Counted from the first letter of the stretch, positions 8,803 to 17,535 are shown. The stretch is 64,000 nt of DNA from Betaproteobacteria bacterium (GCA_016711875.1 JADJSD010000006.1:227348-291347), one strand, 5' to 3'. The notes: generated by a model from the sequence alone, not told the origin. Translations and numbers: made by a program.

Positions 8803-9723
8803 TTATCGATGCCGTCGATTGCCGGAGTTGGCCGCATCCAGGACCCGCTGGCGCAGGTACTGGTGCGCCGGATCGTGCTCGGTGCGCAGATGCCAGCACA
8901 GGTGCAGCGTGTAGCCGGGGATGTCGAGCGGCGGCTCGAGGAGGGCCAGGTCGAATCGCTTCTCGAGCCACGTGGCGATGCGCTCGGGCACGATCGACAC
9001 CAGTTCCGATTCCGAGGCGAGGGCGATGGCGCTCGAGAACACCGGCACCGTCACCATCACGCAGCGCTCGTGGCCGTGGGCCTTGAAGGCGCGGCCGACG
9101 ATGGCGTCGGTGGTGCCGTGCGCGGTCACGGTGACGTGCGGGAACTCGAGCATCCGCGCGATGGTGAGCTTGCGCTCGGCGAGCGGATGGCCTCTGCGCA
9201 CGGCGACGACGAAGCGCTCGTTCACGAGCGGCATCGAGAAAAGTCCCGACCGCTTCGGCGCTTCGGCCGCGGTGGAGAGGTCGACGTCACCCGTCGCCAG
9301 GCGCGTGAGGATGTCGTCCTTGTTCTTGGGCAGCACCTCGATCGTGAAGCCGGGCGCGTCCTTCCGGAGCAGCCGGTGCAGCGCCGGCAGGATGAGGAGG
9401 CCGCCATAGTCCGAAAGCGCGAGCCGGGCGTGGAACGGGGACTTCGCGGGGTCGAACTCGCGCGGCACGTCGAGGGTGGCCTGGATGGAGGCGAGCGCGG
9501 CCTTGAGCGGGCCCTGCAGGCGCCGGGCGAGCGTGGTGAGTTCCATGCGGTTGCCGGCGCGCACGAGGATCGGATCGTTGAAGGTGTGGCGCAGGCGGTC
9601 GAGGGTCGCGCTCACCGCGGACTGGCTGAGGTTCAGCCGGGCGGCGGCGCGCGTCACGCTCGCCTCGTCGAGCAGCGCCTCGAGCGCGACGAGCAGGTTG
9701 AGGTCGTGGCGTCGAAGGTCCAT
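8803..9723 (-). CDS. LysR-family transcriptional regulator, NodD/LinR-like
   Basis: The 306-residue protein has an N-terminal winged helix-turn-helix (residues 4-63, RHDLNLLVALEALLDEASVT then RAAARLNLSQSAVSATLDRL). A periplasmic-binding-like effector domain follows from about residue 90. The opening MDLRRHDLNLL and the phrase DPILVRAGNRM place it in the NodD/PcpR/NahR-like subgroup that often responds to aromatic compounds. It is divergent from the TetR gene, with about 63 bp between starts. Its targets are unclear; the TetR gene and the hydrolase beyond it are candidates. Leftward transcription ends at the terminator at 8633-8664. Confidence 0.9.
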   Translation of the reverse strand: MDLRRHDLNLLVALEALLDEASVTRAAARLNLSQSAVSATLDRLRHTFNDPILVRAGNRMELTTLARRLQGPLKAALASIQATLDVPREFDPAKSPFHARLALSDYGGLLILPALHRLLRKDAPGFTIEVLPKNKDDILTRLATGDVDLSTAAEAPKRSGLFSMPLVNERFVVAVRRGHPLAERKLTIARMLEFPHVTVTAHGTTDAIVGRAFKAHGHERCVMVTVPVFSSAIALASESELVSIVPERIATWLEKRFDLALLEPPLDIPGYTLHLCWHLRTEHDPAHQYLRQRVLDAANSGNRRHR

Positions 9724-9750
9724 GCGGGCGATGGTATCGCGGGATGAGGG

Positions 9751-9780
9751 TTGACAGAAAACGAACGGTCGTACTATTCT
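9751..9780 (+). promoter_or_regulatory. tetR promoter with overlapping operator copy 1
   Basis: A consensus -35 TTGACA (9751-9756) is followed by -10 candidates TACTAT (9772-9777) or TATTCT (9775-9780). An 18-bp element, ACGAACGGTCGTACTATT (9761-9778), fills the spacer and overlaps the -10. The same element, inverted and with two differences, recurs at 10481-10498 on the far side of the tetR gene. The arrangement fits autorepression by the TetR protein. Confidence 0.7.
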
Positions 9781-9786
9781 GCGTCC

Positions 9787-10440
9787 ATGATCCGTGAACG
9801 CACCCCGTCGACCGCCGTCCAGAAGGCCCGCAAGGGCGAGGAGACGCGCGCCCAGATCCTCGAGGCCGCCGTGCAGCAGGCGAGCGAGGCGGGGTTCGAG
9901 TCGCTCACGATCGGCACGCTCGCGCAGCGCACGGGCCTGTCGAAGAGCGGGCTCTTCGCCCACTTCGGCTCGCGCAGCGACCTGCAGGTGGCCGCGCTCG
10001 ACGAGGCGGCGCGCCGCTTCACCGAGACGGTGTTCCTGCCGGCCCTCAAGGCGCCGCGGGGCCTCGCCCGCCTCACGGCCATCGTCGAGCGCTTCCTCGG
10101 CTGGACGGAGCGCGCCGGCCTCAAGGGCGGCTGCCCGATCCAGGCCGCCAGCGCCGAATACGACGACATTCCCGGCGCCATGCGCGACGCGGTGGCCGAC
10201 CGCCAGCGCACCCTCGCCCGCGAGCTGGCCCGCGCCGTGCAGATGACGGTCGAGACGGGCGAACTCGCCGCCGACACCGACGTGCGGCAGTTCGTCTTCG
10301 AGCTCTACGGCATCGTCCTCGCCTATTACCACACGGGCCGCCTCGTCGGCGACGACATGGCCCGTGCCCGCGCCCTGGCCGCCTTCGGGCGCCTGGTCGC
10401 CTCGTACGCCCCAGCCCGTCCCGCGGCCCGCCGCCGCTGA
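9787..10440 (+). CDS. TetR/AcrR-family regulator
   Basis: The 217-residue product has an N-terminal HTH (about residues 15-60, with SLTIGTLAQRTGLSKSGLFA then HFGSRSDLQ as the recognition region). The C-terminal ligand domain ends in a TetR_C_16/YxaF-like fold (GWTERAGLKGGCPIQAASAE). ATG 9787 lies only 6-9 bases from the -10, so the mRNA is probably leaderless or nearly so; the TTG at 9751 is part of the -35 and cannot be the start. The downstream hydrolase is the likely co-regulated target, given a second operator copy at its 5' end. Confidence 0.9.
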   Translation: MIRERTPSTAVQKARKGEETRAQILEAAVQQASEAGFESLTIGTLAQRTGLSKSGLFAHFGSRSDLQVAALDEAARRFTETVFLPALKAPRGLARLTAIVERFLGWTERAGLKGGCPIQAASAEYDDIPGAMRDAVADRQRTLARELARAVQMTVETGELAADTDVRQFVFELYGIVLAYYHTGRLVGDDMARARALAAFGRLVASYAPARPAARRR

Positions 10441-10456
10441 TCGCCCCGGAGGTTCC

Positions 10457-11410
10457 ATGTCCGCCGTCCTGCCGCGCATTAATAGCACGATCGTTCGTAA
10501 CATTTTGTCACTGGTGCGGGTGAGAGCCTCCCTCGCGCTCGCCCGCGTGCGCGGCGCGGAGCACGCGGTGGAGCAGGCGGCGCGCCTTTTCCTCACGCCG
10601 CCGCGGCACGCCCATCGCGAGCGCGAGATCGCGTTCCTCGCCAAGGGCGAACGCTTCGTCGTGCCCTCGGCCGGCGGGCGACTCGCGGCGTGGCGCTTCG
10701 GCGAGGCCGCGAGCCCGGCGATCGTGTTCAGCCACGGCTGGGGCGGGCGCGGCGCGCAGGGCGCGGCCTTCGTCGACGCGGCGCTCGCGGCGGGCCTGCA
10801 GGCCGTGGTGTTCGATCACGAGGGGCACGGGTACTCGGAAGGGCGCGAGTCCTCGCTCGTCGCGTTCGCTCGCGGGCTCGGCGCGGTCGCCGGCGCGCTC
10901 GAGGCGCGCGGCATCGCGGTCACCGGCGTCATCGGCCATTCGCTCGGCGCGGCGGCCATCGCGCGCTGGCTCTCGACGGGCGGGCAGGCGGACGGCGTGG
11001 TCCTCGTCGCGCCGCCTTCCTCGCTCATCGGCTATTCGGGGCGCTTCGCACGCCTCCTGGGGCTGCCGGAACGCGTGCGCCGCGGGATGCAGGAGCGCAT
11101 CGAGCAGCGATTTGGCGTCGCGTGGAGCGCCCTCGAGCTGCCCGCCAGCGTGGAGCGGCTCGACACGCGTGCGCTCGTGATCCACGACGCGAAGGACCGC
11201 GACGTGCCGATCGCCCACGGGCTCGCGCTCGCGAGGGCCTGGCCGGACGCGCGCTTCAGCGGCACGAACGGCCTGGGCCACAACGCCATCCTGCGCAGTG
11301 GGTCCGTCGCGCGCGATGCGCTCGATTTCATCCGCGGCGAGGTCTTCTTCGCGCCGCCCCCGAAGCCCGATGCGTGGTCGGCGTTTCCCGGCCCCGCCCC
11401 GATCCTCTAG
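10457..11410 (+). CDS. alpha/beta hydrolase
   Basis: The nucleophile elbow GHSLG (in VIGHSLGAAA, about residue 157), the acid in HDAKDRDVP and the histidine in GLGHNAIL form the expected Ser-Asp-His triad. The oxyanion region is FSHGWGGRG. ATG 10457 has an adjacent GGAGG ribosome site. The 18-bp TetR-type operator lies inside codons 9-14, so either the operator is intragenic or the true start is a GTG further downstream (10514 or 10520). Substrate unknown; an esterase or lysophospholipase-like role is likely. It is the presumed target of the adjacent TetR regulator. Confidence 0.8.
   Translation: MSAVLPRINSTIVRNILSLVRVRASLALARVRGAEHAVEQAARLFLTPPRHAHREREIAFLAKGERFVVPSAGGRLAAWRFGEAASPAIVFSHGWGGRGAQGAAFVDAALAAGLQAVVFDHEGHGYSEGRESSLVAFARGLGAVAGALEARGIAVTGVIGHSLGAAAIARWLSTGGQADGVVLVAPPSSLIGYSGRFARLLGLPERVRRGMQERIEQRFGVAWSALELPASVERLDTRALVIHDAKDRDVPIAHGLALARAWPDARFSGTNGLGHNAILRSGSVARDALDFIRGEVFFAPPPKPDAWSAFPGPAPIL
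10481..10498 (-). promoter_or_regulatory. TetR-type operator copy 2
   Basis: On the minus strand this reads ACGAACGATCGTGCTATT, matching 16 of 18 positions of the element at 9761-9778 that overlaps the tetR promoter. The core ACGAACG-N-TCGT contains a half-palindromic CGATCG-like centre. Position at the 5' end of the hydrolase gene suggests that one repressor controls both units. Confidence 0.65.
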
Positions 11411-11422
11411 CCCGGAGGCCGC

Positions 11423-12064
11423 ATGGAAACGAAACCCGCGATGCATCCGTATGCCGACGCCCGCCTTGCCGTGCTTCTCGCCACGATTCTCTGGGCGACC
11501 GGCGTCGCGCTCGCGGCGGCCGGCGGCTCCCTCTCGCGCCTGCCGACCGCGGTGATCGCCGCACTGGTCGTGGCGACCATCGCCGTGGCCGTGAGCGCGG
11601 TTCGTTGGGACGCGCGCATCCGCGAGTGGCTGGGAGGCGTCGATCCGCGCGTCTTCACCGCCCTCAACGCCTGGCGACTGCCGGCGGGCCTCGCCTTGCT
11701 CGCGGCAGGCTCCCAGGGACTGCTGCCCGCCTCGTTCGCGCTCACCGCCGGCTGGGGCGACATCGGAGTGGGGGTGGCCGCGATCGCGCTCGTGGCCGCG
11801 AAGGCCGGCACGCGCGCGCACCTCGCCTTCCAGTTCCTCGGGCTCGCGGACTTCGTCGTGGCCGTGGGCACGGGGCTCACGCATACCGTGCTCGGCACGC
11901 CGCTCATGGAAAACGTCGTGGCGCTGCCGATCGCCTTCATCCCGCTCGTGGGCGTGCCCCTCACGGCCGCGGTGCACGTGGCGGCCATCGCGTCGCTCCT
12001 GAAAGCGCCCGCGGATCGTCCGCCGGTGGCGAGCGCATTGGCCGCCCCGCGCGCTTCGCGCTAG
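11423..12064 (+). CDS. hypothetical integral membrane protein
   Basis: This protein of 213 residues has about six hydrophobic segments (roughly residues 14-33, 41-60, 77-97, 104-123, 131-150 and 160-190) and a short polar C-terminus. There is a conserved-looking NAWRLPAGLALLAAG after the second helix. No transport or enzymatic motif is recognised. It starts 12 bp after the hydrolase and may share its operon and TetR control. Confidence 0.7.
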   Translation: METKPAMHPYADARLAVLLATILWATGVALAAAGGSLSRLPTAVIAALVVATIAVAVSAVRWDARIREWLGGVDPRVFTALNAWRLPAGLALLAAGSQGLLPASFALTAGWGDIGVGVAAIALVAAKAGTRAHLAFQFLGLADFVVAVGTGLTHTVLGTPLMENVVALPIAFIPLVGVPLTAAVHVAAIASLLKAPADRPPVASALAAPRASR

Positions 12065-12073
12065 GCTCCCGGC

Positions 12074-12499
12074 ATGAAATACCGTCCCGAATGCGACCTC
12101 GCGTCGTTCAAGGCCTTCGCCCGGGGAACCTTGCCGGACCACCTGGGCATCGAGATCCTCGAGGTGGGTGAAGGGCGCCTCCTCGCGCGCTTCGAGGTTC
12201 GACACGAACTGATGGCGCCCAACGGCTTCCTGCACGCGGGAAGCCTCGTCGCCCTCGCGGACACCGCCGCGGGCTACGCCTGCATCGCCCACCTGCCCGA
12301 AGGCGCGAGCGGGTTCACCACCGTGGAGCTCAAGACGAATTTTCTCGGCACGGCGCGCGAAGGCTTCGTCGAATGCGAGGCGACCGCGGTGCACCTGGGC
12401 GGAACGACGCAACTCTGGGATGCCGTGTGCCGCCGCGCGGGCGAGACGAAGCCCATCGCGCTCTTTCGCTGCACGCAGCTCATCCTGCGCCCGCGCTGA
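12074..12499 (+). CDS. PaaI-type hotdog thioesterase
   Basis: This is a 141-residue single hotdog domain. The family signature NGFLHAGSLVALADTAAGYA (residues 56-75) holds the HAG and ALADT residues of the PaaI acyl-CoA thioesterase active site. The middle section TVELKTNFLGTA is also characteristic. Such enzymes hydrolyse short or aromatic acyl-CoA thioesters. The gene begins 9 bp after the membrane-protein gene on the same strand, so it may be the fourth member of the TetR-linked run. The physiological substrate is not predictable. Confidence 0.85.
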   Translation: MKYRPECDLASFKAFARGTLPDHLGIEILEVGEGRLLARFEVRHELMAPNGFLHAGSLVALADTAAGYACIAHLPEGASGFTTVELKTNFLGTAREGFVECEATAVHLGGTTQLWDAVCRRAGETKPIALFRCTQLILRPR

Positions 12500-12511
12500 G
12501 CGGGCCGCGCT

Positions 12512-13132
12512 TCAGGAAAGCGCGAGCGACGTCACCTGCCCGGAAGCCGGCCTCGCCTTGAGCGAGGCGTACCAGCGCTCGATGTTCGGCCGGGGAGCCT
12601 TCTCGCAAGGCAGCAGCAACCACCGGTGCGCGGCGCAGCCGTTCACCACGTCCGCGAGCGTGAAGGCATCTCCCGCGACGAAGGCGCGCCCCTCGAGGTG
12701 CCCGTCCAGGATCGCGGCGGCCTTCTCCGAGTCGGCGAGGGATTTCGCGAGGGCGGCGGCATCGCGCTTGTCGGCCGGCGTGCGGACCAGCTGCCAGAAG
12801 GCATCGCGCATGGCGGGCGTGAAGGTGGTGGCCTGCCAGTCCATCCAGCGGTCGACGTCGGCGCGCAGCTTCGGGTCCTCGGGCCACAAGCCCCGGGCGG
12901 CGTGCTTCGCGGCGAGGTATCGGGCGATCGCGTTCGATTCCCACAGAACGAAACCGTCGTCCTCGATCACGGGAACGAGGGAATTCGGGTTCATCGCCTT
13001 GTATTCGGGCGACTGCGTGATGCCGAAGGCGCCGCCGGCGTCGATGCGCTCGTAGGCGAGCCCCATCTCGTCCGCGGACCAGACGACCTTCTGCACGTTG
13101 ACGGAGGTGATGCGTCCCCAGATCCTTAGCAT
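12512..13132 (-). CDS. glutathione S-transferase family protein
   Basis: The 206-residue protein has an N-terminal thioredoxin-like GSH-binding domain with the cis-proline segment NPNSLVPVIEDDGF and ESNAIARYLAA. A C-terminal all-helical domain begins near residue 85 (DRWMDWQATTF). It resembles theta/beta-type bacterial GSTs used in detoxification. Convergent with the thioesterase gene and located just downstream of the FabH-like gene on the same strand (9 bp gap), so it is likely co-transcribed with it. Confidence 0.85.
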   Translation of the reverse strand: MLRIWGRITSVNVQKVVWSADEMGLAYERIDAGGAFGITQSPEYKAMNPNSLVPVIEDDGFVLWESNAIARYLAAKHAARGLWPEDPKLRADVDRWMDWQATTFTPAMRDAFWQLVRTPADKRDAAALAKSLADSEKAAAILDGHLEGRAFVAGDAFTLADVVNGCAAHRWLLLPCEKAPRPNIERWYASLKARPASGQVTSLALS

Positions 13133-13140
13133 GTCGGCCT

Positions 13141-14256
13141 TCAGGGCGTGGTGAGGGGCGCGGCGAGGCCCGCGGCCGAACGGCCCGCCGGGCTCTTGGC
13201 CGCGATGATGTCCCGCACCATCTCCAGCGCGGACTTTCCGGCGGGGGGCAGGTCGACGTCCGTGGCGCCGAGCGGGGTCGTGCGTTCGCCCCACTGGATC
13301 ACGTGCGCGCAATACGTGAGGCCGCCGCCGAAGGCGGGCGTGAGCACCCGCGCGCCCGGCTTCACGCGACCCTCCTCGATGGCATCGACGAGGGCGACGG
13401 GCACCGTGGCCGCGGACATGTTGCCGTAGCGCTCCACCGTGAGGAACACCTGCTCGTGCGTGGCGCCGATGCGCTTGCCGACGAACTCGATGATGCGCAG
13501 GTTCGCCTGGTGCGGCACGACGAGGTCGATGTCCGCGATGGCGAGGCCCGCCTTGGCGAGCGCCGCTGCCGACGCGTCGGCCATGCCGTGCACGGCCTTC
13601 TTGAAGATCTCCTGGCCGTCGAAGTCCCAGCTCGTGTCGCCGACCGGCACGCCGCGGTTGGCGTACGCCGCGCCCATGCCGCGCACGCGCAGGATGTGGC
13701 GCGAATCGGCGTAGCAGCCGAGTTTCTCGCCCATCACGCCGAGCTTCTCGTCCGTGGCCTGCAGCACCACGGCCGCCGCGCCGTCGCCGAAGAGCACGGC
13801 CACGTTGCGGTTCGACCAGTCCATGAAGGGCGAGATGACCTCGACGCCGATCACGATCGCGTTGCGCACGACGCCCGTGCGGATCATCGCGTTGGCCGTC
13901 GAAAGGCCGTACAGGAAACTGGTGCACGCGGTATTCACGTCCATGGCCGCGGCGTTCGTGGCGCCCAGGAGCTGCTGCACGCCCGAGGCGGCGTTGGGCA
14001 CCTGCTCGTCGTACGAGCAGCTGCCGAGCACGATGAGATCCACGTCCTTCGCGTCGAGGCCCGCGCAGGCGAGGGCGCGCGCGGCGGCGACGTGGGCGAG
14101 CTGCGTGAGCGGCACGTGGGAGATGCGGCGCTCCTTGATGCCGGTGCGCGAGGTGATCCACGCGTCGTCGGTTTCCATGAAGGTCGCCAGGTCGGCGTTC
14201 GAGAGCACGGACGGGGGCATGCACTTGCCCCAGCCGGTGAGGGCGGCGTAGGTCAT
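13141..14256 (-). CDS. 3-oxoacyl-ACP synthase III (FabH-like)
   Basis: This 371-residue thiolase-fold enzyme carries the complete FabH triad: Cys in VNTACTSFLYG, His in VVPHQANLRI and Asn in YGNMSAATVP. The opening (ALTGWGKCMPPSVLSN) and SRTGIKERRI are typical. It condenses an acyl-CoA starter with malonyl-ACP. It is longer than housekeeping FabH (about 320 residues), with an insert around residues 195-215 and a C-terminal extension. It lies apart from any fab cluster, so a secondary role in specialised acyl synthesis is plausible. FabH proper may be elsewhere. Confidence 0.85.
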   Translation of the reverse strand: MTYAALTGWGKCMPPSVLSNADLATFMETDDAWITSRTGIKERRISHVPLTQLAHVAAARALACAGLDAKDVDLIVLGSCSYDEQVPNAASGVQQLLGATNAAAMDVNTACTSFLYGLSTANAMIRTGVVRNAIVIGVEVISPFMDWSNRNVAVLFGDGAAAVVLQATDEKLGVMGEKLGCYADSRHILRVRGMGAAYANRGVPVGDTSWDFDGQEIFKKAVHGMADASAAALAKAGLAIADIDLVVPHQANLRIIEFVGKRIGATHEQVFLTVERYGNMSAATVPVALVDAIEEGRVKPGARVLTPAFGGGLTYCAHVIQWGERTTPLGATDVDLPPAGKSALEMVRDIIAAKSPAGRSAAGLAAPLTTP

Positions 14257-14317
14257 GTCGTTGTCGTTATGGTTGCGGCGAAGGGGGAATTATCGCCCGA
14301 GTCGGGAAAACGCGCCT

Positions 14318-14785
14318 TCAGAGCCTGTGCGCGCCGATCATCAGGCGGTCGTATACCGCGTACTGCTCGTCCACCGTGCCGGCGATCTCCTGCGGCGTCC
14401 GCTTGACGGTGATCCAGACTTCGGGGGAGAGGGTCTCGCAGACCTCCGCGGTGTGGCGGATTTCCTCCTCGGCCAGGGAACGGGCGGTTTCCCAAGAGGG
14501 AGCGCCCCAGCCCTTCACGAGGAACCACGCGAGCTGGTCGGTGCGCTCCTCGAGATCGGCGTCGCTCACCTCGACCACCTCCGCGATGGAACAGCGCCGG
14601 CGGCTCTCGAGCGCGAGAAAGGAGGATTCGCAGTAGCAGCGCGGGTCGCACTTCGGGGCCCGGGCGAAGTCGCACACGGCGTAACCGCCGGAGACGACCC
14701 ATTCGCCCTCGCGCGCGGCGCCGTGGGTCTTGAAGAGGTGATCGTCGGAATCGTCGAGCCGCACGGCCCGCAGCAACTTGGGCAT
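14318..14785 (-). CDS. hypothetical protein with Cys cluster (DUF6505-like)
   Basis: The 155-residue protein begins MPKLLRAVRLDDSDDHLFKT and contains a cysteine cluster CDFARAPKCDPRCYCESS (residues 37-54), then an acidic helical C-terminal part. The start resembles DUF6505 proteins, but I am not certain. The four clustered cysteines could bind a metal. It is followed after about 60 bp by the FabH-like gene on the same strand and is divergent from the SDR gene. Confidence 0.6.
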   Translation of the reverse strand: MPKLLRAVRLDDSDDHLFKTHGAAREGEWVVSGGYAVCDFARAPKCDPRCYCESSFLALESRRRCSIAEVVEVSDADLEERTDQLAWFLVKGWGAPSWETARSLAEEEIRHTAEVCETLSPEVWITVKRTPQEIAGTVDEQYAVYDRLMIGAHRL

Positions 14786-14858
14786 GGGGAATGCTTCAGG
14801 GCGCCAGACCGTTATCATAACAGCCGGCGACATCCCTTTCGTCGCCCAGAGGAGACAC

Positions 14859-15560
14859 ATGTCGACCAAGACCGCCATCGTGACCGGTGCGAACCGGGGT
14901 ATCGGGCTCGAGATCGCCCGCCAGCTCGTGAAGGAGGGCGTGCGCGTCGTGCTCGGTTCACGCGATTCCGTGAAAGGGGACCGGGCGGCGAAGTCCCTCA
15001 AGGGCGGGGAGCTTGCCGTCGCGCACGCCCTCGACGTGAACGACACGAAGAGCGTCCGCCGGTTCGTGGCCTTCGTCGAAAAGGAATTCGGCGTGCCGTC
15101 GATCCTCGTGAACAACGCCGGCGTGTACCCCGAGGAACCGGAGGCCAAGGTCACGAACACCCGCACCGCCCTGTGGCGCGAGACCTTCGAGACCAACCTC
15201 TTCGGCGCGGTGCGCATGTGCCGCGAGGTGGTGCCGCTGATGGAGAAGGTGCGCTACGGCCGCGTGGTCAACATGTCCTCGGGCCTGGGGCAGATCTCCA
15301 AGATGGGCTCGGGCAGCCCGGCCTACCGGACCTCCAAGGCCGCGCTCAATGCCTTCACCGCGACGCTCGCCGCGGAGGTGAAGGAATCCGGCATCCTCGT
15401 GAACTCCCTGAGCCCGGGCTGGGTCCGCACGGACATGGGAGGCGCCGATGCGCCGCGTTCCGTGGAAGAAGGCGCCGAGACCGCCGTCTGGCTCGCGCTC
15501 CTGCCGGCGAGCGGTCCCACCGGTCATTTCTACCGGGACAAGAAGCCCGTTCCCTGGTGA
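14859..15560 (+). CDS. short-chain dehydrogenase/reductase
   Basis: This is a classical SDR of 233 residues. It shows the cofactor loop TGANRGIG (residues 9-16), NNAG (about 84-87), catalytic Ser in NMSSGLGQ, and YRTSK with the catalytic Tyr and Lys. The arginine in SRDS after strand 2 suggests NADP(H). It is closest in style to carbonyl-reductase-type SDRs. A strong ribosome site (GAGGAG) precedes ATG 14859. Its stop overlaps the GTG start of the downstream lipoprotein (GTGA), so the two are translationally coupled. Substrate not predictable. Confidence 0.88.
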   Translation: MSTKTAIVTGANRGIGLEIARQLVKEGVRVVLGSRDSVKGDRAAKSLKGGELAVAHALDVNDTKSVRRFVAFVEKEFGVPSILVNNAGVYPEEPEAKVTNTRTALWRETFETNLFGAVRMCREVVPLMEKVRYGRVVNMSSGLGQISKMGSGSPAYRTSKAALNAFTATLAAEVKESGILVNSLSPGWVRTDMGGADAPRSVEEGAETAVWLALLPASGPTGHFYRDKKPVPW

Positions 15561-16408
15561 ACCGCACCTTTCGCTTCGCGCTTCTCGCCCTGCTCGCGAT
15601 CGCCATCGCGGGTTGCTCGGTCGCGCGCGTCGCCTACACGAACGCGCCCCCGGCCATCGCGTGGATGGTCGACGACTGGTTCGACCTGCAGGACGGGCAG
15701 AGGGACTGGGTGAAGGAACGTGCCGCGCGCCTCATCGCGTGGCACCGGGCGAGCGAGCTGCCGGAATACGAGCGCTTCCTGCAGGAGATCGCGGTGCGCC
15801 TCTCGCGCGGCATCCGCGAGGACGACGCGCGCTGGGCCTACCTGGGCGGGCGCGATCTCTACCGGCGCGCGGCGCAGAAGATGCTGCCGGACATGACGGA
15901 TTTCCTCCTGCAGGTGACGCCCGAGCAGGTGGCGTACCTGGAGAAGAAATTCGACAAGGACAACGAGAAGATGTTCGCCGAGGCCGGCGGCGGCTCGCCG
16001 AAGGAACGCGCCGAGAAGCGCGCGAAGCGAATCGTCGAGCGCCTGGAGGACTGGACGGGCCGCCTCACGCCCGCGCAGCGCGAGCTCGTCGCCACGCGGG
16101 TGAAGGCCATGCCCGACGTGACCGACGACTGGCTGGCCGACCGGCAGAAGCGCCAGGGCGAACTGCTGAAGCTCCTGCGCGCGCGGCCCGGCCGCGAGGC
16201 GATGGCCGCGGGCGTTCACCGGCTCGTCCTCGACACGGACGCCTGGCGAAGCCCCGCCTACCTGGAGAAGATGCGCCAGCGCGACCAGCAATCCTTCGCG
16301 ATGATGGCCGCGCTCGATGCCACCTTCGACGCCACGCAGCGCGAACACATCCAGAAGAAGGTGCGGGGCTACGCGGCGGACGTCGCGTACCTGATGGCGC
16401 AGCGCTAG
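15557..16408 (+). CDS. DUF6279 family lipoprotein
   Basis: The 283-residue product starts with a lipoprotein signal (RFALLALLAIAIAGC, lipobox IAGC). The mature part is helical, with APPAIAWMVDDWFDLQDGQR followed by DWVKERAARL, typical of DUF6279, found widely in Beta- and Gammaproteobacteria. Function is unknown; a periplasmic membrane anchor is likely. The GTG start at 15557 overlaps the SDR stop by four bases. It converges on pip, ending directly beside that gene's stop. Confidence 0.8.
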   Translation: MNRTFRFALLALLAIAIAGCSVARVAYTNAPPAIAWMVDDWFDLQDGQRDWVKERAARLIAWHRASELPEYERFLQEIAVRLSRGIREDDARWAYLGGRDLYRRAAQKMLPDMTDFLLQVTPEQVAYLEKKFDKDNEKMFAEAGGGSPKERAEKRAKRIVERLEDWTGRLTPAQRELVATRVKAMPDVTDDWLADRQKRQGELLKLLRARPGREAMAAGVHRLVLDTDAWRSPAYLEKMRQRDQQSFAMMAALDATFDATQREHIQKKVRGYAADVAYLMAQR

Positions 16409-17389
16409 CTAGCCGAACTTCTTCGCCAGCGCATCCATCGTCGCCACGAGCCGCGCGCGCGTTCCCGGCTCGAAGGCCGAGTGCCCCGCGTCGGGCACGA
16501 TGAAGTAGTCGGCCTCGGGCCAGGCGTGGTGCAGGTCGTCGGCGCTCGCCGGCGGACACACCGCGTCGTAGCGTCCCTGGACGATCGTTCCCGGGATGCC
16601 TTCCAGCTTGCCGATGTTCTCGATGAGATGGTTCTCGGGCAGGAAGATCCCGTGGCGGAAGTAGTGCGCCTCGATGCGCGCGAGGCCCAGCGCCACGCGA
16701 TCGGACGCGTAGTCCGCCACCAACGCCGAGTTGGGCAGGAGCGTCGAACACGAGCCCTCGTAGGAACTCCACCGCCTTGCCGCCGGGAGGTGGACGGCCG
16801 GATCCGGGTCCTGCAGTCGCCGGTGATAGGCCTCCAGCAGGTCGTGACGCTCGGGCTCGGGCAGGTAATGCGCGAAATCGCGCCACGCTTCGGGGAACAC
16901 CTGCCGGATGCCGTAGAGGAACCAGTCGATCTCGGAAGCGCGGCCCAGGAATATCCCTCGCAGCGTGAGGGCGATGCAACGGTCCGGGTGCTCCTGCGCG
17001 TAGGCGAGGGCGAGCGTGGATCCCCACGAGCCGCCGAACACGATCCAGCGGTCGATGCCCAGGTGCTGGCGAAGCCGTTCGATGTCCTCGATGAGGTCCT
17101 GCGTGGTATTGGCTTCGAGCCCGCCGAGCGGCGTCGAACGCCCGGCGCCGCGCTGGTCGAAGATGACGACGCGAAAGACGGCCGGGTCGAAGAACTGCCG
17201 ATGCACGGGGCTCGCGCCGGCGCCCGGCCCGCCATGCAGGAAGAGGACCGGCAAACCCCGCCGGTTGCCGCTCGATTCCCAGTACATCTTGTGCCCGGCC
17301 GTGAGGTCGAGGAAGCCGCCGGCGTGGGGCTCCAGGGGCGGGTACAAGGGGTGGGTTCGCGCGTCGAGCCGCGTGTCCTCGGCGGGCAT
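16409..17389 (-). CDS. pip: proline iminopeptidase
   Basis: This 326-residue alpha/beta hydrolase has all the prolyl aminopeptidase hallmarks. These are the oxyanion segment FLHGGPGAG, FDQRGAGRSTP, the nucleophile elbow GGSWGSTLALAYA, the acidic residue in GRYDAVCP and the histidine in DAGHSAF. It releases N-terminal proline from peptides in the cytoplasm. The start at 17389 (MPAEDTRL) is preferred over longer in-frame alternatives because the family normally begins about here. It is divergent from phaZ. Confidence 0.92.
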   Translation of the reverse strand: MPAEDTRLDARTHPLYPPLEPHAGGFLDLTAGHKMYWESSGNRRGLPVLFLHGGPGAGASPVHRQFFDPAVFRVVIFDQRGAGRSTPLGGLEANTTQDLIEDIERLRQHLGIDRWIVFGGSWGSTLALAYAQEHPDRCIALTLRGIFLGRASEIDWFLYGIRQVFPEAWRDFAHYLPEPERHDLLEAYHRRLQDPDPAVHLPAARRWSSYEGSCSTLLPNSALVADYASDRVALGLARIEAHYFRHGIFLPENHLIENIGKLEGIPGTIVQGRYDAVCPPASADDLHHAWPEADYFIVPDAGHSAFEPGTRARLVATMDALAKKFG

Positions 17390-17535
17390 GGCGTGGGTTC
17401 TCGTCGATGAGAAGGGGAGCGTACCAGATGGCGGCGTGGGCTCACGCGGGGATGCCGTCCGCCGGGATTTCAAGCGTCAGAAACCCGATACACTATGCCG
17501 CAACGCAGCATTTCCCCGACGGAGGCATCCCCCCA

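Noticed and set aside
9751..9786. TTG at 9751 as tetR start
   Set aside because: It coincides with the -35 hexamer TTGACA; the extra residues have no ribosome site, and ATG 9787 fits the promoter spacing.
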